Positions 53,268-61,727 of a stretch of 64,000 nt of DNA are shown in pieces. Where the stretch lies: NCBI GenBank assembly GCA_016839165.1, contig CP069300.1, positions 6,830,001 to 6,894,000 of the forward strand, given 5' to 3'. Each line of letters starts with the position of its first letter. Position 1 is the first letter of the stretch. Made by a program: the position numbers and the translations under genes. The DNA is from Bradyrhizobium sp. PSBB068 (GTDB taxonomy: Bacteria > Pseudomonadota > Alphaproteobacteria > Rhizobiales > Xanthobacteraceae). The notes beneath the pieces are model-generated. The model made no database searches, was not told the origin of the DNA, and worked only from the letters and a program-made list of their open reading frames with translations.

Positions 53268-53373
53268 ACTGGTACCCTTCTGGATGAACACGATTGACGC
53301 GACGCCGTAAATTTCGCACGGCGACCGGTGCCACACTGGTCCGTCCGCGCTACCCGTTCGTTAAAGGGCTGCT

Positions 53374-53387
53374 CCGTACAAATACCC
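53374..53387. promoter_or_regulatory. CCGTA-type dyad, site 3 (flagellin)
   Basis: CCGTA-CAAA-TACCC, with two mismatches at the right edge. It lies 107 bases before the flagellin start. The centre CAAA is the same as at site 2. Confidence 0.5.
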
Positions 53388-53401
53388 AGAACGGCCCTTG
53401 C

Positions 53402-53415
53402 CGGTAATTCTACGG
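53402..53415. promoter_or_regulatory. CCGTA-type dyad, site 4 (flagellin)
   Basis: CGGTA-ATTC-TACGG, 28 bases from site 3 and so on nearly the same face of the helix. It lies 135 bases before the flagellin start. Confidence 0.5.
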
Positions 53416-53822
53416 CCGCCGCGCAGACGCGCGGCCCAGCCGACTTTGTCCGTCGTCGGATCGACGACGTGACGGTGAATTTGTCTCCGCATTTGCAGGA
53501 CTTGCCGCATGCTCACGCTGCCGGCTGGCGGCTTCGAAACCCGGAATTGCAATCGTCGAAGACACGCGCCTGGTCTGCATCAGAGTTAATGGAAATCAAT
53601 AAATGCGAGACAATGTCGCAACCGTACCGGCCGGATTGCGTGTCGTACGAATCGCTTCGATCGCCGCACGGACCGGCGTGATGCCGACCGTCTGCCCCCT
53701 AGAGGGTATAAGGTTCGCACTACAACCCTTGTGCTATTGGACAGGCAAGCTATGGTCGCACTCAACACGCCAAGAGTAGGTGATGCGAGACTGTAGTGCT
53801 CCCGCCCTCGGCAGGAGCTCCA

Positions 53823-54533
53823 ATGTCCGCGGTAACGCGCCCGCCCAATCGTCTGTTGCAAGCACTTCCCTCCGCGGAATACGCGCAACTTCATCCTCTT
53901 CTGGAAACCGTCGAATTGACCAAGGAGACGGCGCTGGCCGATGCCGGCGCGCCGGTGCAGCGGGTTTATTTTCCGCACGCCGGCGTGGTCTCGATGATGG
54001 TCAATCTGTCCGACGGGCAATCGGTTGAGATTGCAACCATCGGTCGTGACGGTATCGTCGGTGCATCCGCCGCCCTGCACGAGCGGCCGCCGCTCGCCGA
54101 CGCCATTGTCGTCGTGCCGGGCACGGCATCGGTGATGCGGGCGGAGGATTTCCGTGAGGCAGCCAATCGCAGTGCAGAATTCCGCACCCTGGTTGCGCTC
54201 TATGAGCAGGCGCTGATGGCGCAGACGCAACAATCCGTCGCCTGCAACGTCTCGCATCCGGTGGAGGCGCGGCTGTCACGCTGGCTGCTGCGCGCACGCG
54301 ACCTGTGCGGCAGCGAGGCGTTGCCGCTGACCCAGGAGATGCTGGCGCAGATGATCGGCGTCCGGCGCAATGCGGTCTCGATCGTCGCACACGGGTTTCA
54401 GCAGGCCGGCATCCTGCGTTACAGCCGCGGCCATATCGAAATCACCGATATCGACGGCCTACGGAAGGCGGCGTGTGAATGCTATGCCACGGTCAAGGCG
54501 CACACCACACAGTTGATCGGGCCGGAAGACTGA
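53823..54533 (+). CDS. Crp/Fnr-type regulator with degenerate effector site, copy 1
   Basis: The 236-residue protein has a cNMP-binding fold in which the phosphate cassette is replaced (EIATIGRDGIVGASAAL, without the FGE...R pattern), and a winged helix with LTQEMLAQMIGVRRNAVSIV. It probably does not bind cAMP. The C-terminus has a CECYATVKAH motif shared with the next gene. GGAG precedes ATG 53823. The target genes are unknown. Confidence 0.88.
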   Translation: MSAVTRPPNRLLQALPSAEYAQLHPLLETVELTKETALADAGAPVQRVYFPHAGVVSMMVNLSDGQSVEIATIGRDGIVGASAALHERPPLADAIVVVPGTASVMRAEDFREAANRSAEFRTLVALYEQALMAQTQQSVACNVSHPVEARLSRWLLRARDLCGSEALPLTQEMLAQMIGVRRNAVSIVAHGFQQAGILRYSRGHIEITDIDGLRKAACECYATVKAHTTQLIGPED

Positions 54534-54572
54534 ACGGAACACAAACGCGCGTGTTCTGCGATAGGTGTATCT

Positions 54573-54606
54573 ATTGGAACCAGGACGTGCTTCCATTGGA
54601 ACCCAG
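54573..54606 (+). promoter_or_regulatory. Direct repeat before the second Crp/Fnr gene
   Basis: ATTGGAACC occurs at 54573 and 54595, exactly 22 bases apart, two helical turns. A related TATTGGAC stands before the first Crp/Fnr gene at about 53735. This looks like a pair of activator sites. Confidence 0.4.
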
Positions 54607-54696
54607 TCACGCCCGAATAAGTTGCATGAACGACAGGCCACAGGCATCGGCCATTGGTGCCCAGAGACAAACTTTGCCGGCAGGCAGGAGGTTGCT

Positions 54697-55416
54697 TTGG
54701 ATACGGTTCCGCGATCGCCTAACGGCTTCCTGTCCTCGCTGTCGGCGAGCGACTTTGACCTGATCCGGCCGCATCTGCGGACGGTCGACCTTGCAGCCGA
54801 TTCGGTCCTGACCGAGACCGACGAGATGCTCACGCGGACTTACATGCCGCACAAGGGCGTGATCTCGCTGGTGGTCAAGCTGGCACGGGGCGAGCGCGTC
54901 CAGGTCGCAATGGTCGGCCGCGACAGCATCTTTGGCGCATTTGCTCCGCTCGTCGAGAGCCGTGTCTTGAACAATGCCACGGTGCTGGTGCCCGGCCGCG
55001 CCTCAACGGTCGAGCTCGAACCGTTCCGCGCGGCTGCCGGCCAGAGCCCGACGCTTCGTACCATGCTGCTCCGGCACGGGCTCGCCGTCTATGCCCAGAT
55101 CCAGCAGACGGCGGGCTGCAACGCCGCGCATACCGTGGAGTCGCGGCTGGCGCGATGCCTGCTGCACATGCGCGATCTCTCGGGCAGCAACAAGATCATC
55201 CTGACACAGGAGGCGATGGCACAGATGATCGGCGCGCGCCGCAACAGCGTGTCGCTGGTCGCGCATACCTTGCAACAGGCGAGGTTCATTCACTACAGCC
55301 GCGGCCACATCGAGATCACCAACCCGGACGGCCTGATCAGGACCGCGTGCGAATGCTACGCCGCGGTCAAGGCACAGTATGCCGGGCTGCTGAGTTGTGT
55401 GGAAACCAGCGGCTAG
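54697..55416 (+). CDS. Crp/Fnr-type regulator with degenerate effector site, copy 2
   Basis: The protein is a close paralogue of the one at 53823: VQVAMVGRDSIFGAFAPL in place of the nucleotide site, LTQEAMAQMIGARRNSVSLV as recognition helix and a shared CECYAAVKAQ end. The longer frame from 54565 has no ribosome binding site; TTG 54697 has AGGAGG five bases upstream, giving 239 residues. The tandem pair probably arose by duplication and may regulate each other. Confidence 0.88.
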   Translation: MDTVPRSPNGFLSSLSASDFDLIRPHLRTVDLAADSVLTETDEMLTRTYMPHKGVISLVVKLARGERVQVAMVGRDSIFGAFAPLVESRVLNNATVLVPGRASTVELEPFRAAAGQSPTLRTMLLRHGLAVYAQIQQTAGCNAAHTVESRLARCLLHMRDLSGSNKIILTQEAMAQMIGARRNSVSLVAHTLQQARFIHYSRGHIEITNPDGLIRTACECYAAVKAQYAGLLSCVETSG

Positions 55417-55472
55417 GGTTTCGATTCGAGCGGTCACCGCTTCGCTCGAAAGCGCGCGCTCCGTCGCGCAAG

Positions 55473-55486
55473 CCGTACTTCTACGG
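55473..55486. promoter_or_regulatory. CCGTA-type dyad, site 5 (small gene at 55551)
   Basis: CCGTA-CTTC-TACGG is a perfect match, extended by one base on each side (G...C). It lies 65 bases before the gene at 55551. Confidence 0.6.
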
Positions 55487-55550
55487 CGTGGGATTTTCAC
55501 CGTCGGATAACGCTGCTTCCGCAAAGTCGCGTGGACGCACGGGGGAGCCG

Positions 55551-55799
55551 ATGTTCACGTACGAGACGACCGACCGGAAGGAAGCCCGGCGCTTCCGTAT
55601 GGCCCAGTTCAACGGCCGGCCTGCTACGATCAGGTCCGCCGGTGCGACGGTCACCGGACGGGTGCGCGCGATCGTCGAAAGCAACGCCGGCGCGACGGCA
55701 GCATGGGTGGTCACGATCGTTCCGGACGAGCCGAAGACGGCCGCCCGCGCCGCGCGGCGCGCGCCGCGGCTGCGCTTTGCCACGGAAGACGATGTCTGA
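55551..55799 (+). CDS. Small hypothetical protein, beta-rich and basic
   Basis: The 82-residue protein has a strand-rich start (MFTYETTDRKEARRFRMAQF, TIRSAGATVTGRVRAIVES) and a basic Ala/Arg-rich end. GGGGGAG lies just before ATG 55551. No family was recognised. The preceding perfect dyad and the convergent LuxR-type gene 15 bases downstream suggest that it belongs to the same regulon. Confidence 0.65.
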   Translation: MFTYETTDRKEARRFRMAQFNGRPATIRSAGATVTGRVRAIVESNAGATAAWVVTIVPDEPKTAARAARRAPRLRFATEDDV

Positions 55800-55814
55800 G
55801 AACCGGGTCTCCGC

Positions 55815-56423
55815 TCAGGCGGAATGCAATAGCGCCTTGCGGACCAGATCTGCGGTGTTGCGCGCACCGAGCTTACGCATGGCCTCGGCACGATGGCTCT
55901 CGAACGTGCGCGGGCTGATGTTCATCCGTAGCGCGCCCTGCTTGTTGGAATAGCCGTCGCTGATCAGGCTGAGCACCTCACGCTCGCGCTTGGTCAACGG
56001 CTTGCGGCCGGCCTCCGGTGCGAACATGACATCGGGTGATCGGGCAGCTGCCGGCTTGTCATCACCCGGCGATCTAACGTCGCCGGCCGGAACGGCATTC
56101 GGATAGAGATCCGAAATCTGCTTCAGCATCGCAGACACCCGCTCGGTCTGCTCGAGCGCGTTCTCGATCACCTGGCGCAGATAGACCCCGTTGCCGGGCG
56201 CCTGCGCGAACTGCTGACTGTGCTGTTTGAGCTCGTTCATATAGAGCAGCAGCGCCGTCACCGGGCCATTGAACTGCCGGACGATCGCCGCGCTGGCCTC
56301 CCCGGTCGCCTGCGATCGTGGCGGTGCGGCCCCCTGAAGCTCAAGCGGCTGCGTCTCGAGCGTCGCGGTTCCACCCGGCCATGCCGGAAGGCGCGCCTCG
56401 GCTCGATTGTCATGTTGCGTCAT
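55815..56423 (-). CDS. LuxR/FixJ-type regulator with helical N-terminus
   Basis: The 202-residue protein ends in a LuxR-type domain, LTKREREVLSLISDGYSNKQ and ISPRTFESHRAEAMRKLG, nearly the same as in the FixJ-like protein at 45194. The N-terminal part is not a receiver; it contains IVRQFNGPVTALLLYMNELK and ENALEQTERVSAMLKQI, which resemble the dimerisation helices of a histidine kinase without the catalytic His. It may sense through protein contact. A perfect CCGTA-type dyad stands 49 bases upstream, consistent with autoregulation. Confidence 0.88.
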   Translation of the reverse strand: MTQHDNRAEARLPAWPGGTATLETQPLELQGAAPPRSQATGEASAAIVRQFNGPVTALLLYMNELKQHSQQFAQAPGNGVYLRQVIENALEQTERVSAMLKQISDLYPNAVPAGDVRSPGDDKPAAARSPDVMFAPEAGRKPLTKREREVLSLISDGYSNKQGALRMNISPRTFESHRAEAMRKLGARNTADLVRKALLHSA

Positions 56424-56471
56424 AAGTATGGTTTACCGAAGGTGAACTTGTGGCCGCGTTAACACGGGACT

Positions 56472-56485
56472 CCGTAAAACTACGG
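56472..56485. promoter_or_regulatory. CCGTA-type dyad, site 6 (LuxR-type gene)
   Basis: CCGTA-AAAC-TACGG is a perfect match placed 49-62 bases before the LuxR-type gene. Confidence 0.6.
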
Positions 56486-56577
56486 GTGACGCAACTGTGA
56501 CCTCGGGCCCCGACCTGCCAAGCAGGCGCAGATTACCGCTGATTTGGCAATGAATGTCGCATATTTGAGTCGAATGA

Positions 56578-56591
56578 CAGTATTCTTACGG
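56578..56591. promoter_or_regulatory. CCGTA-type dyad, site 7
   Basis: CAGTA-TTCT-TACGG has the same half sites as site 1. It lies 155 bases before the LuxR-type gene, and may be a secondary site. Confidence 0.5.
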
Positions 56592-56987
56592 GACGGCAGG
56601 CCGCCTGTGCCTCCATATCCCTGCTGGTGGGAAGTTAAGGGCTCCGCGGGCGCATCCGCGTCCCGCGTTTCGGGCTGCACGAGCCAGGCTCCGCGCCGTC
56701 CCCCGGACGTCAGGAGCGGCGGAGCCGCAGGAATTTCTGCAGGAACCGCCCCGAAATAACGAACCTGAACCACCAATACGCCATTCGCCGGGTCGACATT
56801 GATCTCCCCTCCGGGCATCGGGATCGCATCGGCTTACCGCACGCCGGGACGCGTTCGTATGAGGCGGATCACATCGGCCCAAGGGGCGGCGCGTGCGTGG
56901 GCGTCGGGTCAGGCGAATGTCAATTTACAGCTCGGTCCGGCGCCGCGATGATCACAGCCTCTCGACCAACAACAAACGGGCGCGACA

Positions 56988-57416
56988 ATGAAGCGAGGGC
57001 GGAGCGGGCCGATTGGATCCCGGATGACGATCGCGACGCTGGCCGCGGCGCTGCTGTTCGGCGCCGCTGCACAGGCCCAGACCACGCGGACCGGCGACGC
57101 AGCGCCGCCACAAGACAACGCGATCATGGTCAGCATCTTCTTCAAGCATGATCAGTCACGCCCGCTCGCCGAACTCAATGCGCAGCTCGAGCGGCAGGGC
57201 TTCTACAAGGCGTTTCCGCCGGAAGGTGTCGAGGTGGTCAGCTGGTACGTGATGATGGGCATCGGCCAGGTCGTGACCCTGCGACTGCCGCCGTCGCGGC
57301 TGCGCGAAGTCAACCGCGTGATCGAGAACAGTGCCTGGGGCGCCTATCGCACCGAGTTCTATCCGACCTACGACTACAAGGCGGTCGGGGCCGACAAGCA
57401 CGATAGGGCAAAGTGA
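56988..57416 (+). CDS. Exported hypothetical protein
   Basis: The 142-residue protein has a signal peptide (MTIATLAAALLFGAAAQAQ after a basic stretch) and a soluble domain with IMVSIFFKHDQSRPLAELN, VVSWYVMMGIGQVVTLRLPP and a Tyr-rich end. No family was recognised. It overlaps the next gene by one base (TGATG), so the two are translationally coupled and both are exported. Confidence 0.75.
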   Translation: MKRGRSGPIGSRMTIATLAAALLFGAAAQAQTTRTGDAAPPQDNAIMVSIFFKHDQSRPLAELNAQLERQGFYKAFPPEGVEVVSWYVMMGIGQVVTLRLPPSRLREVNRVIENSAWGAYRTEFYPTYDYKAVGADKHDRAK

Positions 57417-58153
57417 TGCGGCATGGGTCCGCAAGAGACTTGCCGCCCCATTGGTATCGCTATTTGCTCGCCGCGTTGATCGCGTGGTGTGTGCTCGCTG
57501 GCAGACCAGTGCATGCGACCGACGACGGCGTGAGCGAACGCGCTGCGCTTTACGAGGAATCCAGCACCGATCCAACCGGCCAAAGGCTCGTCGGTTCGGC
57601 GGTCTGGCGGGTCGATCCAGCCAAATCAGACACGCAAGCCGGCGACGTCACCGTGCGCGCGATCGCCGAATTTCCCGGCAAATTCCGTTTATGCATCTCG
57701 CTCGGTCGCAACTCCGACCCGACCTTGCCGGCGAATTACCTGTTCCGGCTGACTTTTGTCCCCTCGCCCGGCTTCAGTGGGCGCGCAATCATTCACCTCC
57801 CGGGCATGCTGATGAAGTCTGGCGAACAGGCGCGCGGCACGCCGCTGCAGGCGCTCGCGGCCAAGGTGGTCGACAACATCTTTCTGGTGGCGCTGTCGAA
57901 CGTCGATGCCCAGCGTAACGCCAACACGCTGCTGCTGAAGGAGCGATCGTGGTTCGATATCCCGGTGATTTACGCCGACCAGCGACGCGCGATCATCGCC
58001 ATCGAGAAGGGGATGTCAGGACAAAAGGCGATCGACGCCGCCATCGCGGCTTGGGAGGCATCTCCCGGTGGCCCTGTCGCGCAGCAACCCTCGAGCCACG
58101 GGGACGACGAGGCCAGCACATGCGTCGCCCGGGTCGCCATGTCGACGCAGTAG
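57416..58153 (+). CDS. Exported hypothetical protein
   Basis: The 245-residue protein has a signal peptide (YLLAALIAWCVLAGRPVHAT) and a beta-rich body with SAVWRVDPAKSDTQAGDVTV, FRLCISLGRNSDPTLPANYL and IIHLPGMLMKSGEQARGTPL. A helix near 205-220 (GQKAIDAAIAAWE) ends the domain. No family was recognised. The start overlaps the previous stop codon. The operon partner is also a small exported protein; a joint periplasmic role is likely but unknown. Confidence 0.72.
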   Translation: MRHGSARDLPPHWYRYLLAALIAWCVLAGRPVHATDDGVSERAALYEESSTDPTGQRLVGSAVWRVDPAKSDTQAGDVTVRAIAEFPGKFRLCISLGRNSDPTLPANYLFRLTFVPSPGFSGRAIIHLPGMLMKSGEQARGTPLQALAAKVVDNIFLVALSNVDAQRNANTLLLKERSWFDIPVIYADQRRAIIAIEKGMSGQKAIDAAIAAWEASPGGPVAQQPSSHGDDEASTCVARVAMSTQ

Positions 58154-58203
58154 ATCGGCGGCAGCGCAATCGCGCCCGACGTCATCGCCCTGCCGGGTGA
58201 TCG

Positions 58204-58386
58204 TCAAGCGTGGGCGCGCGTACGCTGGCTCAGCCGTTTCGCCAGGATTTTCAAATCCTGGCTGCGCCCGCTGCACAGCAGACGGGCGAATTCGTCGGGA
58301 TCGATGGAGGCAGGCGGAAAATCGGCTGAACTGCGTGCGATGCGGCGTAGCCAGGTCAATCGGAAGAGACGCTTGAGCATCTTCAT
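58204..58386 (-). CDS. Possible small protein
   Basis: A 60-codon frame with ATG at 58386 encodes a basic peptide (MKMLKRLFRLTWLRRIARSS at the start, then DEFARLLCSGRSQDLKILAK). The ribosome binding site is weak. Composition is plausible for a real gene, yet no family was recognised. Confidence 0.35.
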   Translation of the reverse strand: MKMLKRLFRLTWLRRIARSSADFPPASIDPDEFARLLCSGRSQDLKILAKRLSQRTRAHA

Positions 58387-58482
58387 GGTTGTTAGCCCCG
58401 ATGAGCGTCTGTGTTAAATCGCGGTAACGAAAATTGGTTCCGTCCCTTGTGGTCGCCCGGCGCAAATTTTGGTTCAATGCTT

Positions 58483-59484
58483 TCAGGCGAGCAGCGCCTT
58501 GCGCTGTTGGACGCGCGCTATCGATTGCCGCACCGCGGTCTGATCCAGCGATCCGTCCTGCACTGCACCCGCGACCGCCGCGGCGATGCCCGCCATCGCC
58601 TGCTCCTGGTCGAACAAATTGTTGCCGATGCAGATCATGTCCATGCCGGCGGCGATCGCCCGCAGGCTGGCCGCGCTGGTGCCGAGCGCCTTCTGCAGCC
58701 CCTGCATCTGCATGTCGTCGGTGATCAACAGCGTCTCGGGCAAGCGGCGGCGAAGCCGGCCGATCCCGGCCGGTGACAATGTCATCGGATGCTGCGCGTC
58801 CCATTGGCGCACAATGGCATGGCTGACCAGCACCGAGTCGCCGAAAGTATCCGGGGCCAACGCGTAGAACAGCTCTTCCTGTTCCGGCCGCAGCGCGTCG
58901 GAAATGTCCATGAATTCCAGATGCGAATCGACGTGCGCGCCGCCGATCCCCGGATAATGCTTCAGGCAGAGACCCACGCGGGCTTGCCGCGCCGCGGCGT
59001 CGACCAGGCGGCCATTGGCCTCGACCTCGCCGAGATCGGACGAATAGGATCGCTTGATCCTGCCGATATTGGGATTGTCGGAATTGTAGTCGACGTCGAT
59101 GACCGGCGCGAAATTGTAGCGGATGCCGAGCCGGCGCAGCTCGCCATAGCTGGCAGCCAGGATCGCCTGCCTGTCCGCCATCGCAAGCCGATTGAAATCC
59201 TTGGCGCTCGGCAGCGGCTGGAAGCCCAGGCTGTCCTTGAGCCGGCGCACCCGCCCACCCTCCTGGTCGATGAAGACCAGCGGCTGCGACGGCAGCGCTG
59301 CGATCTCGGCGCAGAGCGACTGCACCTGCTCGGGCGAAGCGATGTTGTTGTCGTATTGGCGGGTCTGGCACGAGTAGTCGAACAGGATCACGCCGCCGAG
59401 CCCGAATTGCGCGGCAAAGTCCTTCAGCCAGGCCGGGATGACCCTGCCGTAGAAGCCGAGGATGAAAAGTTCGCCGACGGACAT
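58483..59484 (-). CDS. Glycoside hydrolase family 3, beta-N-acetylhexosaminidase-like
   Basis: The 333-residue protein has the NagZ-type GH3 pattern: VFIDQEGGRVRRL, RYNFAPVIDVDYN, LCLKHYPGIGGAHVDSH with the His acid/base loop, VSHAIV and LLITDDMQMQGLQKAL with the nucleophile Asp. NagZ releases N-acetylglucosamine from muropeptides in peptidoglycan recycling. The length matches the single-domain NagZ, but the KHYPGIGG loop differs slightly from the KHFPGHG type. The start at 59484 has GGAG upstream. Confidence 0.88.
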   Translation of the reverse strand: MSVGELFILGFYGRVIPAWLKDFAAQFGLGGVILFDYSCQTRQYDNNIASPEQVQSLCAEIAALPSQPLVFIDQEGGRVRRLKDSLGFQPLPSAKDFNRLAMADRQAILAASYGELRRLGIRYNFAPVIDVDYNSDNPNIGRIKRSYSSDLGEVEANGRLVDAAARQARVGLCLKHYPGIGGAHVDSHLEFMDISDALRPEQEELFYALAPDTFGDSVLVSHAIVRQWDAQHPMTLSPAGIGRLRRRLPETLLITDDMQMQGLQKALGTSAASLRAIAAGMDMICIGNNLFDQEQAMAGIAAAVAGAVQDGSLDQTAVRQSIARVQQRKALLA

Positions 59485-59673
59485 CGCCGCTCGCTCCACC
59501 GCATGCGCATGGAATCAGCCCGCGCGCTTGCGGAATAGCACGTTGCAGCAGCGGTATGAATATGACGCAAGCCATGGCGCGACTGCGTTCCCCGTGCTCG
59601 CGTCCCTATGTTAAGACACGCCGGCACGCCTCACTCGCGTCTGCCACGACACAAGAAACTTCGGAAACCGCCC

Positions 59674-61719
59674 ATGACCGCACCTTACGTCCCGCAAATG
59701 GCCCTTTACCGCGATTGGCTGAAGGAGACCCGCGGCCTTGCGTTTGCGGATTTCGAGGCGATGCGGCGCTGGTCGGTCACCGACATCGACGCGTTCTGGC
59801 AGAGCGTCTGGGATTATTTCGACCTGCGCTCGCCGACGCCGCATTCCGCCGTGCTTGCCGACCGCAAGATGCCCGGCGCATTGTGGTTTCCCGGCGCTTC
59901 GGTGAATTATGCACGCCAGGTCTTCCGTCATGTCGGGCCGGCGCATGCGGCCGGCCTGCCGGCCCTGATTGCGAGCGGCGAAGACGGCAGGCTTTCGGAG
60001 ACCAGTTGGCCCGAACTGCAACGCAAATCGGCGGCGCTTGCGCTGCATCTGAAGGCCAGGGGCGTGCGCGCCGGCGATCGGGTCGCGGCGTACTTGCCGA
60101 ATATCCCCGAGACCATCATCGCGTTTCTTGCGACCGCCAGTATCGGTGCGATCTGGAGCGTCTGCGCCCCCGACATGGCGGCACCAGCGGTGATCGACCG
60201 CTTCAAGCAGATCGAGCCGAAAGTGCTGATCGCCTGCGACGCCGTAACCTATGCCGGCCGGCGCCATGACCGGCAAAATGTGATCGAGGATTTGCGACGC
60301 GCGTTGCCGACAGTCGAACATGTCATCCTGCACAGCGACGCGGCACCGTCGGAGACACGACTATCCACCATCCTCGCGGGCCAGGGCCCGACGATCGACG
60401 CCTTCGAGCCGGAATGGCTGCCGTTCGATCATCCGCTATGGATCGTCTATTCCTCGGGCACGACCGGATTGCCGAAGCCGATCCTGCACAGCCATGGCGG
60501 CATCATCGTGGTGGCGCTGCCGCTCTCGACGCTGCACAACGACGTCGGCTGCAGCTATCAGCCGAACTCGTTCGGCGAACGCTTCCACTGGTACTCCTCG
60601 ACCGGCTGGATCATGTGGAACTGCCAGGCCAACGGCCTGCTCAACGGCACCACCTGCTGCATCTTCGACGGCAGCCCCGGCGGCACCAAGGACAAACCCG
60701 ACTGGACCACGCTGTGGCGCTTCGTTGCCGATGCCAAGGCAACCTTCTTCGGCGCCGGCGCGGCGTTCTTCGCCAATTGCACCAAGGCCGAGATCGACCT
60801 TGCCGCCGTCGGCGACCTCTCCGGCCTGCGCACGCTCGGCTCGACCGGCTCGCCGCTCTCAGCCGACACGCAGGCCTGGTTCAACGAGCGCTTCGCCGCG
60901 CTGTCGAAGACGAACGGCAACACAGCGCAAGCCGACATGTGGTGGGCCAATATTTCCGGCGGCACCGATTTCGCCGGCGCGTTCATCGGCGGCAATCGCG
61001 AACTGCCGCAGACGCCGGGCATCATGCAATGCCGCCTGCTCGGCTGCGCGGTGGAAGCCTTCGACGAACAAGGCCGCGCCGTGATCGGCGAGGTCGGTGA
61101 GCTCGTCTGCACCGAGCCGCTGCCCTCGATGCCGCTGCGTTTCTGGAATGACCCCGGCAATGCGCGCTATCTGTCGAGCTATTTCGAGACCTACCCCGAC
61201 AATTTCGACGGCTCAGGCCGCGGCCCGGTGTGGCGGCATGGCGACTGGCTCAAGATCGAACCCGACGGCTCCTGCGTGATCTATGGCCGCAGCGACGCCA
61301 CCATCAACCGCCATGGCCTGCGGATGGGCACCAGCGAACTCTATTCGGCGATCGAGGCGCTGCCCGAGGTGCTGGATTCGATGGTGGTCGACCTCGAATA
61401 TCTCGGCCGCGACAGCTACATGCCGCTGTTCGTGGTGCTGCGCGAGGGCGTTGTCTTCGATGCCGCGATGAAGGCCAGGATCAACCAGGCAGTCGAAGCC
61501 GGATTGTCGCGCCGCTTCCTGCCCAACGACATCTTCGTGGTGGCGGAGATTCCGCGCACGCTGTCCGGCAAGAAGCAGGAGCTTCCGGTCAAGAAGCTGT
61601 TGCTCGGCCACCCCGTCGAGAAGGTCATCAACCGCGATGCGATGGCCAATCCTGGATGCCTCGACTGGTATCTCGATTTTGCGAGGAGCTACTTGAGCAA
61701 GCAGGCCGGCGCAGCGTGA
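59674..61719 (+). CDS. aacS: Acetoacetyl-CoA synthetase
   Basis: The 681-residue adenylate-forming enzyme activates acetoacetate with ATP and CoA. It has WFPGASVNYARQVF at the N-terminus, the P-loop YSSGTTGLPKPILHSHGG, WANISGGTDFAGAFIGG, the hinge area YGRSDATINRHGLRMGT and the C-terminal acyl-transfer Lys in SGKKQELPVKKLL. The combination is specific for acetoacetate-CoA ligases as against acetyl-CoA synthetases. Acetoacetate is also the end product of the homogentisate pathway encoded at 5-11 kb, and of polyhydroxybutyrate breakdown. The start at 59674 has GGAAACC upstream. Confidence 0.93.
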   Translation: MTAPYVPQMALYRDWLKETRGLAFADFEAMRRWSVTDIDAFWQSVWDYFDLRSPTPHSAVLADRKMPGALWFPGASVNYARQVFRHVGPAHAAGLPALIASGEDGRLSETSWPELQRKSAALALHLKARGVRAGDRVAAYLPNIPETIIAFLATASIGAIWSVCAPDMAAPAVIDRFKQIEPKVLIACDAVTYAGRRHDRQNVIEDLRRALPTVEHVILHSDAAPSETRLSTILAGQGPTIDAFEPEWLPFDHPLWIVYSSGTTGLPKPILHSHGGIIVVALPLSTLHNDVGCSYQPNSFGERFHWYSSTGWIMWNCQANGLLNGTTCCIFDGSPGGTKDKPDWTTLWRFVADAKATFFGAGAAFFANCTKAEIDLAAVGDLSGLRTLGSTGSPLSADTQAWFNERFAALSKTNGNTAQADMWWANISGGTDFAGAFIGGNRELPQTPGIMQCRLLGCAVEAFDEQGRAVIGEVGELVCTEPLPSMPLRFWNDPGNARYLSSYFETYPDNFDGSGRGPVWRHGDWLKIEPDGSCVIYGRSDATINRHGLRMGTSELYSAIEALPEVLDSMVVDLEYLGRDSYMPLFVVLREGVVFDAAMKARINQAVEAGLSRRFLPNDIFVVAEIPRTLSGKKQELPVKKLLLGHPVEKVINRDAMANPGCLDWYLDFARSYLSKQAGAA

Positions 61720-61727
61720 GCGCAGCT

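Larger units (their letters stand above)
53268..53822. other. Divergent intergenic region, flagellin to Crp/Fnr
   Basis: The 555 bases hold two CCGTA-type dyads (53374 and 53402) near the flagellin gene and an A/T-richer segment at 53690-53790 with a TATTGGAC element before the Crp/Fnr gene. No canonical sigma-54 element was found. No gene was found. Confidence 0.5.
56424..56987. other. Intergenic region upstream of the LuxR-type gene
   Basis: The 564 bases hold two CCGTA-type dyads (56472, 56578). A minus-strand frame at 56480-56818 is open but has a poor composition and ribosome binding site. Codon-like patterns around 56720-56810 (NVDPANGVLVVQVRYFG on the minus strand) could be the remains of a gene. 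No intact gene is called. Confidence 0.45.

Noticed and set aside
53268..53345. A sigma-54 promoter before flagellin
   Set aside because: TGGCAC is present on the minus strand but the matching -12 TTGC element at the right distance is not.
56480..56818. A 112-codon minus-strand frame
   Set aside because: Weak ribosome binding site, low-complexity composition and no recognisable motif. It may be the remnant of a gene, so it is mentioned only in the description of the intergenic region.
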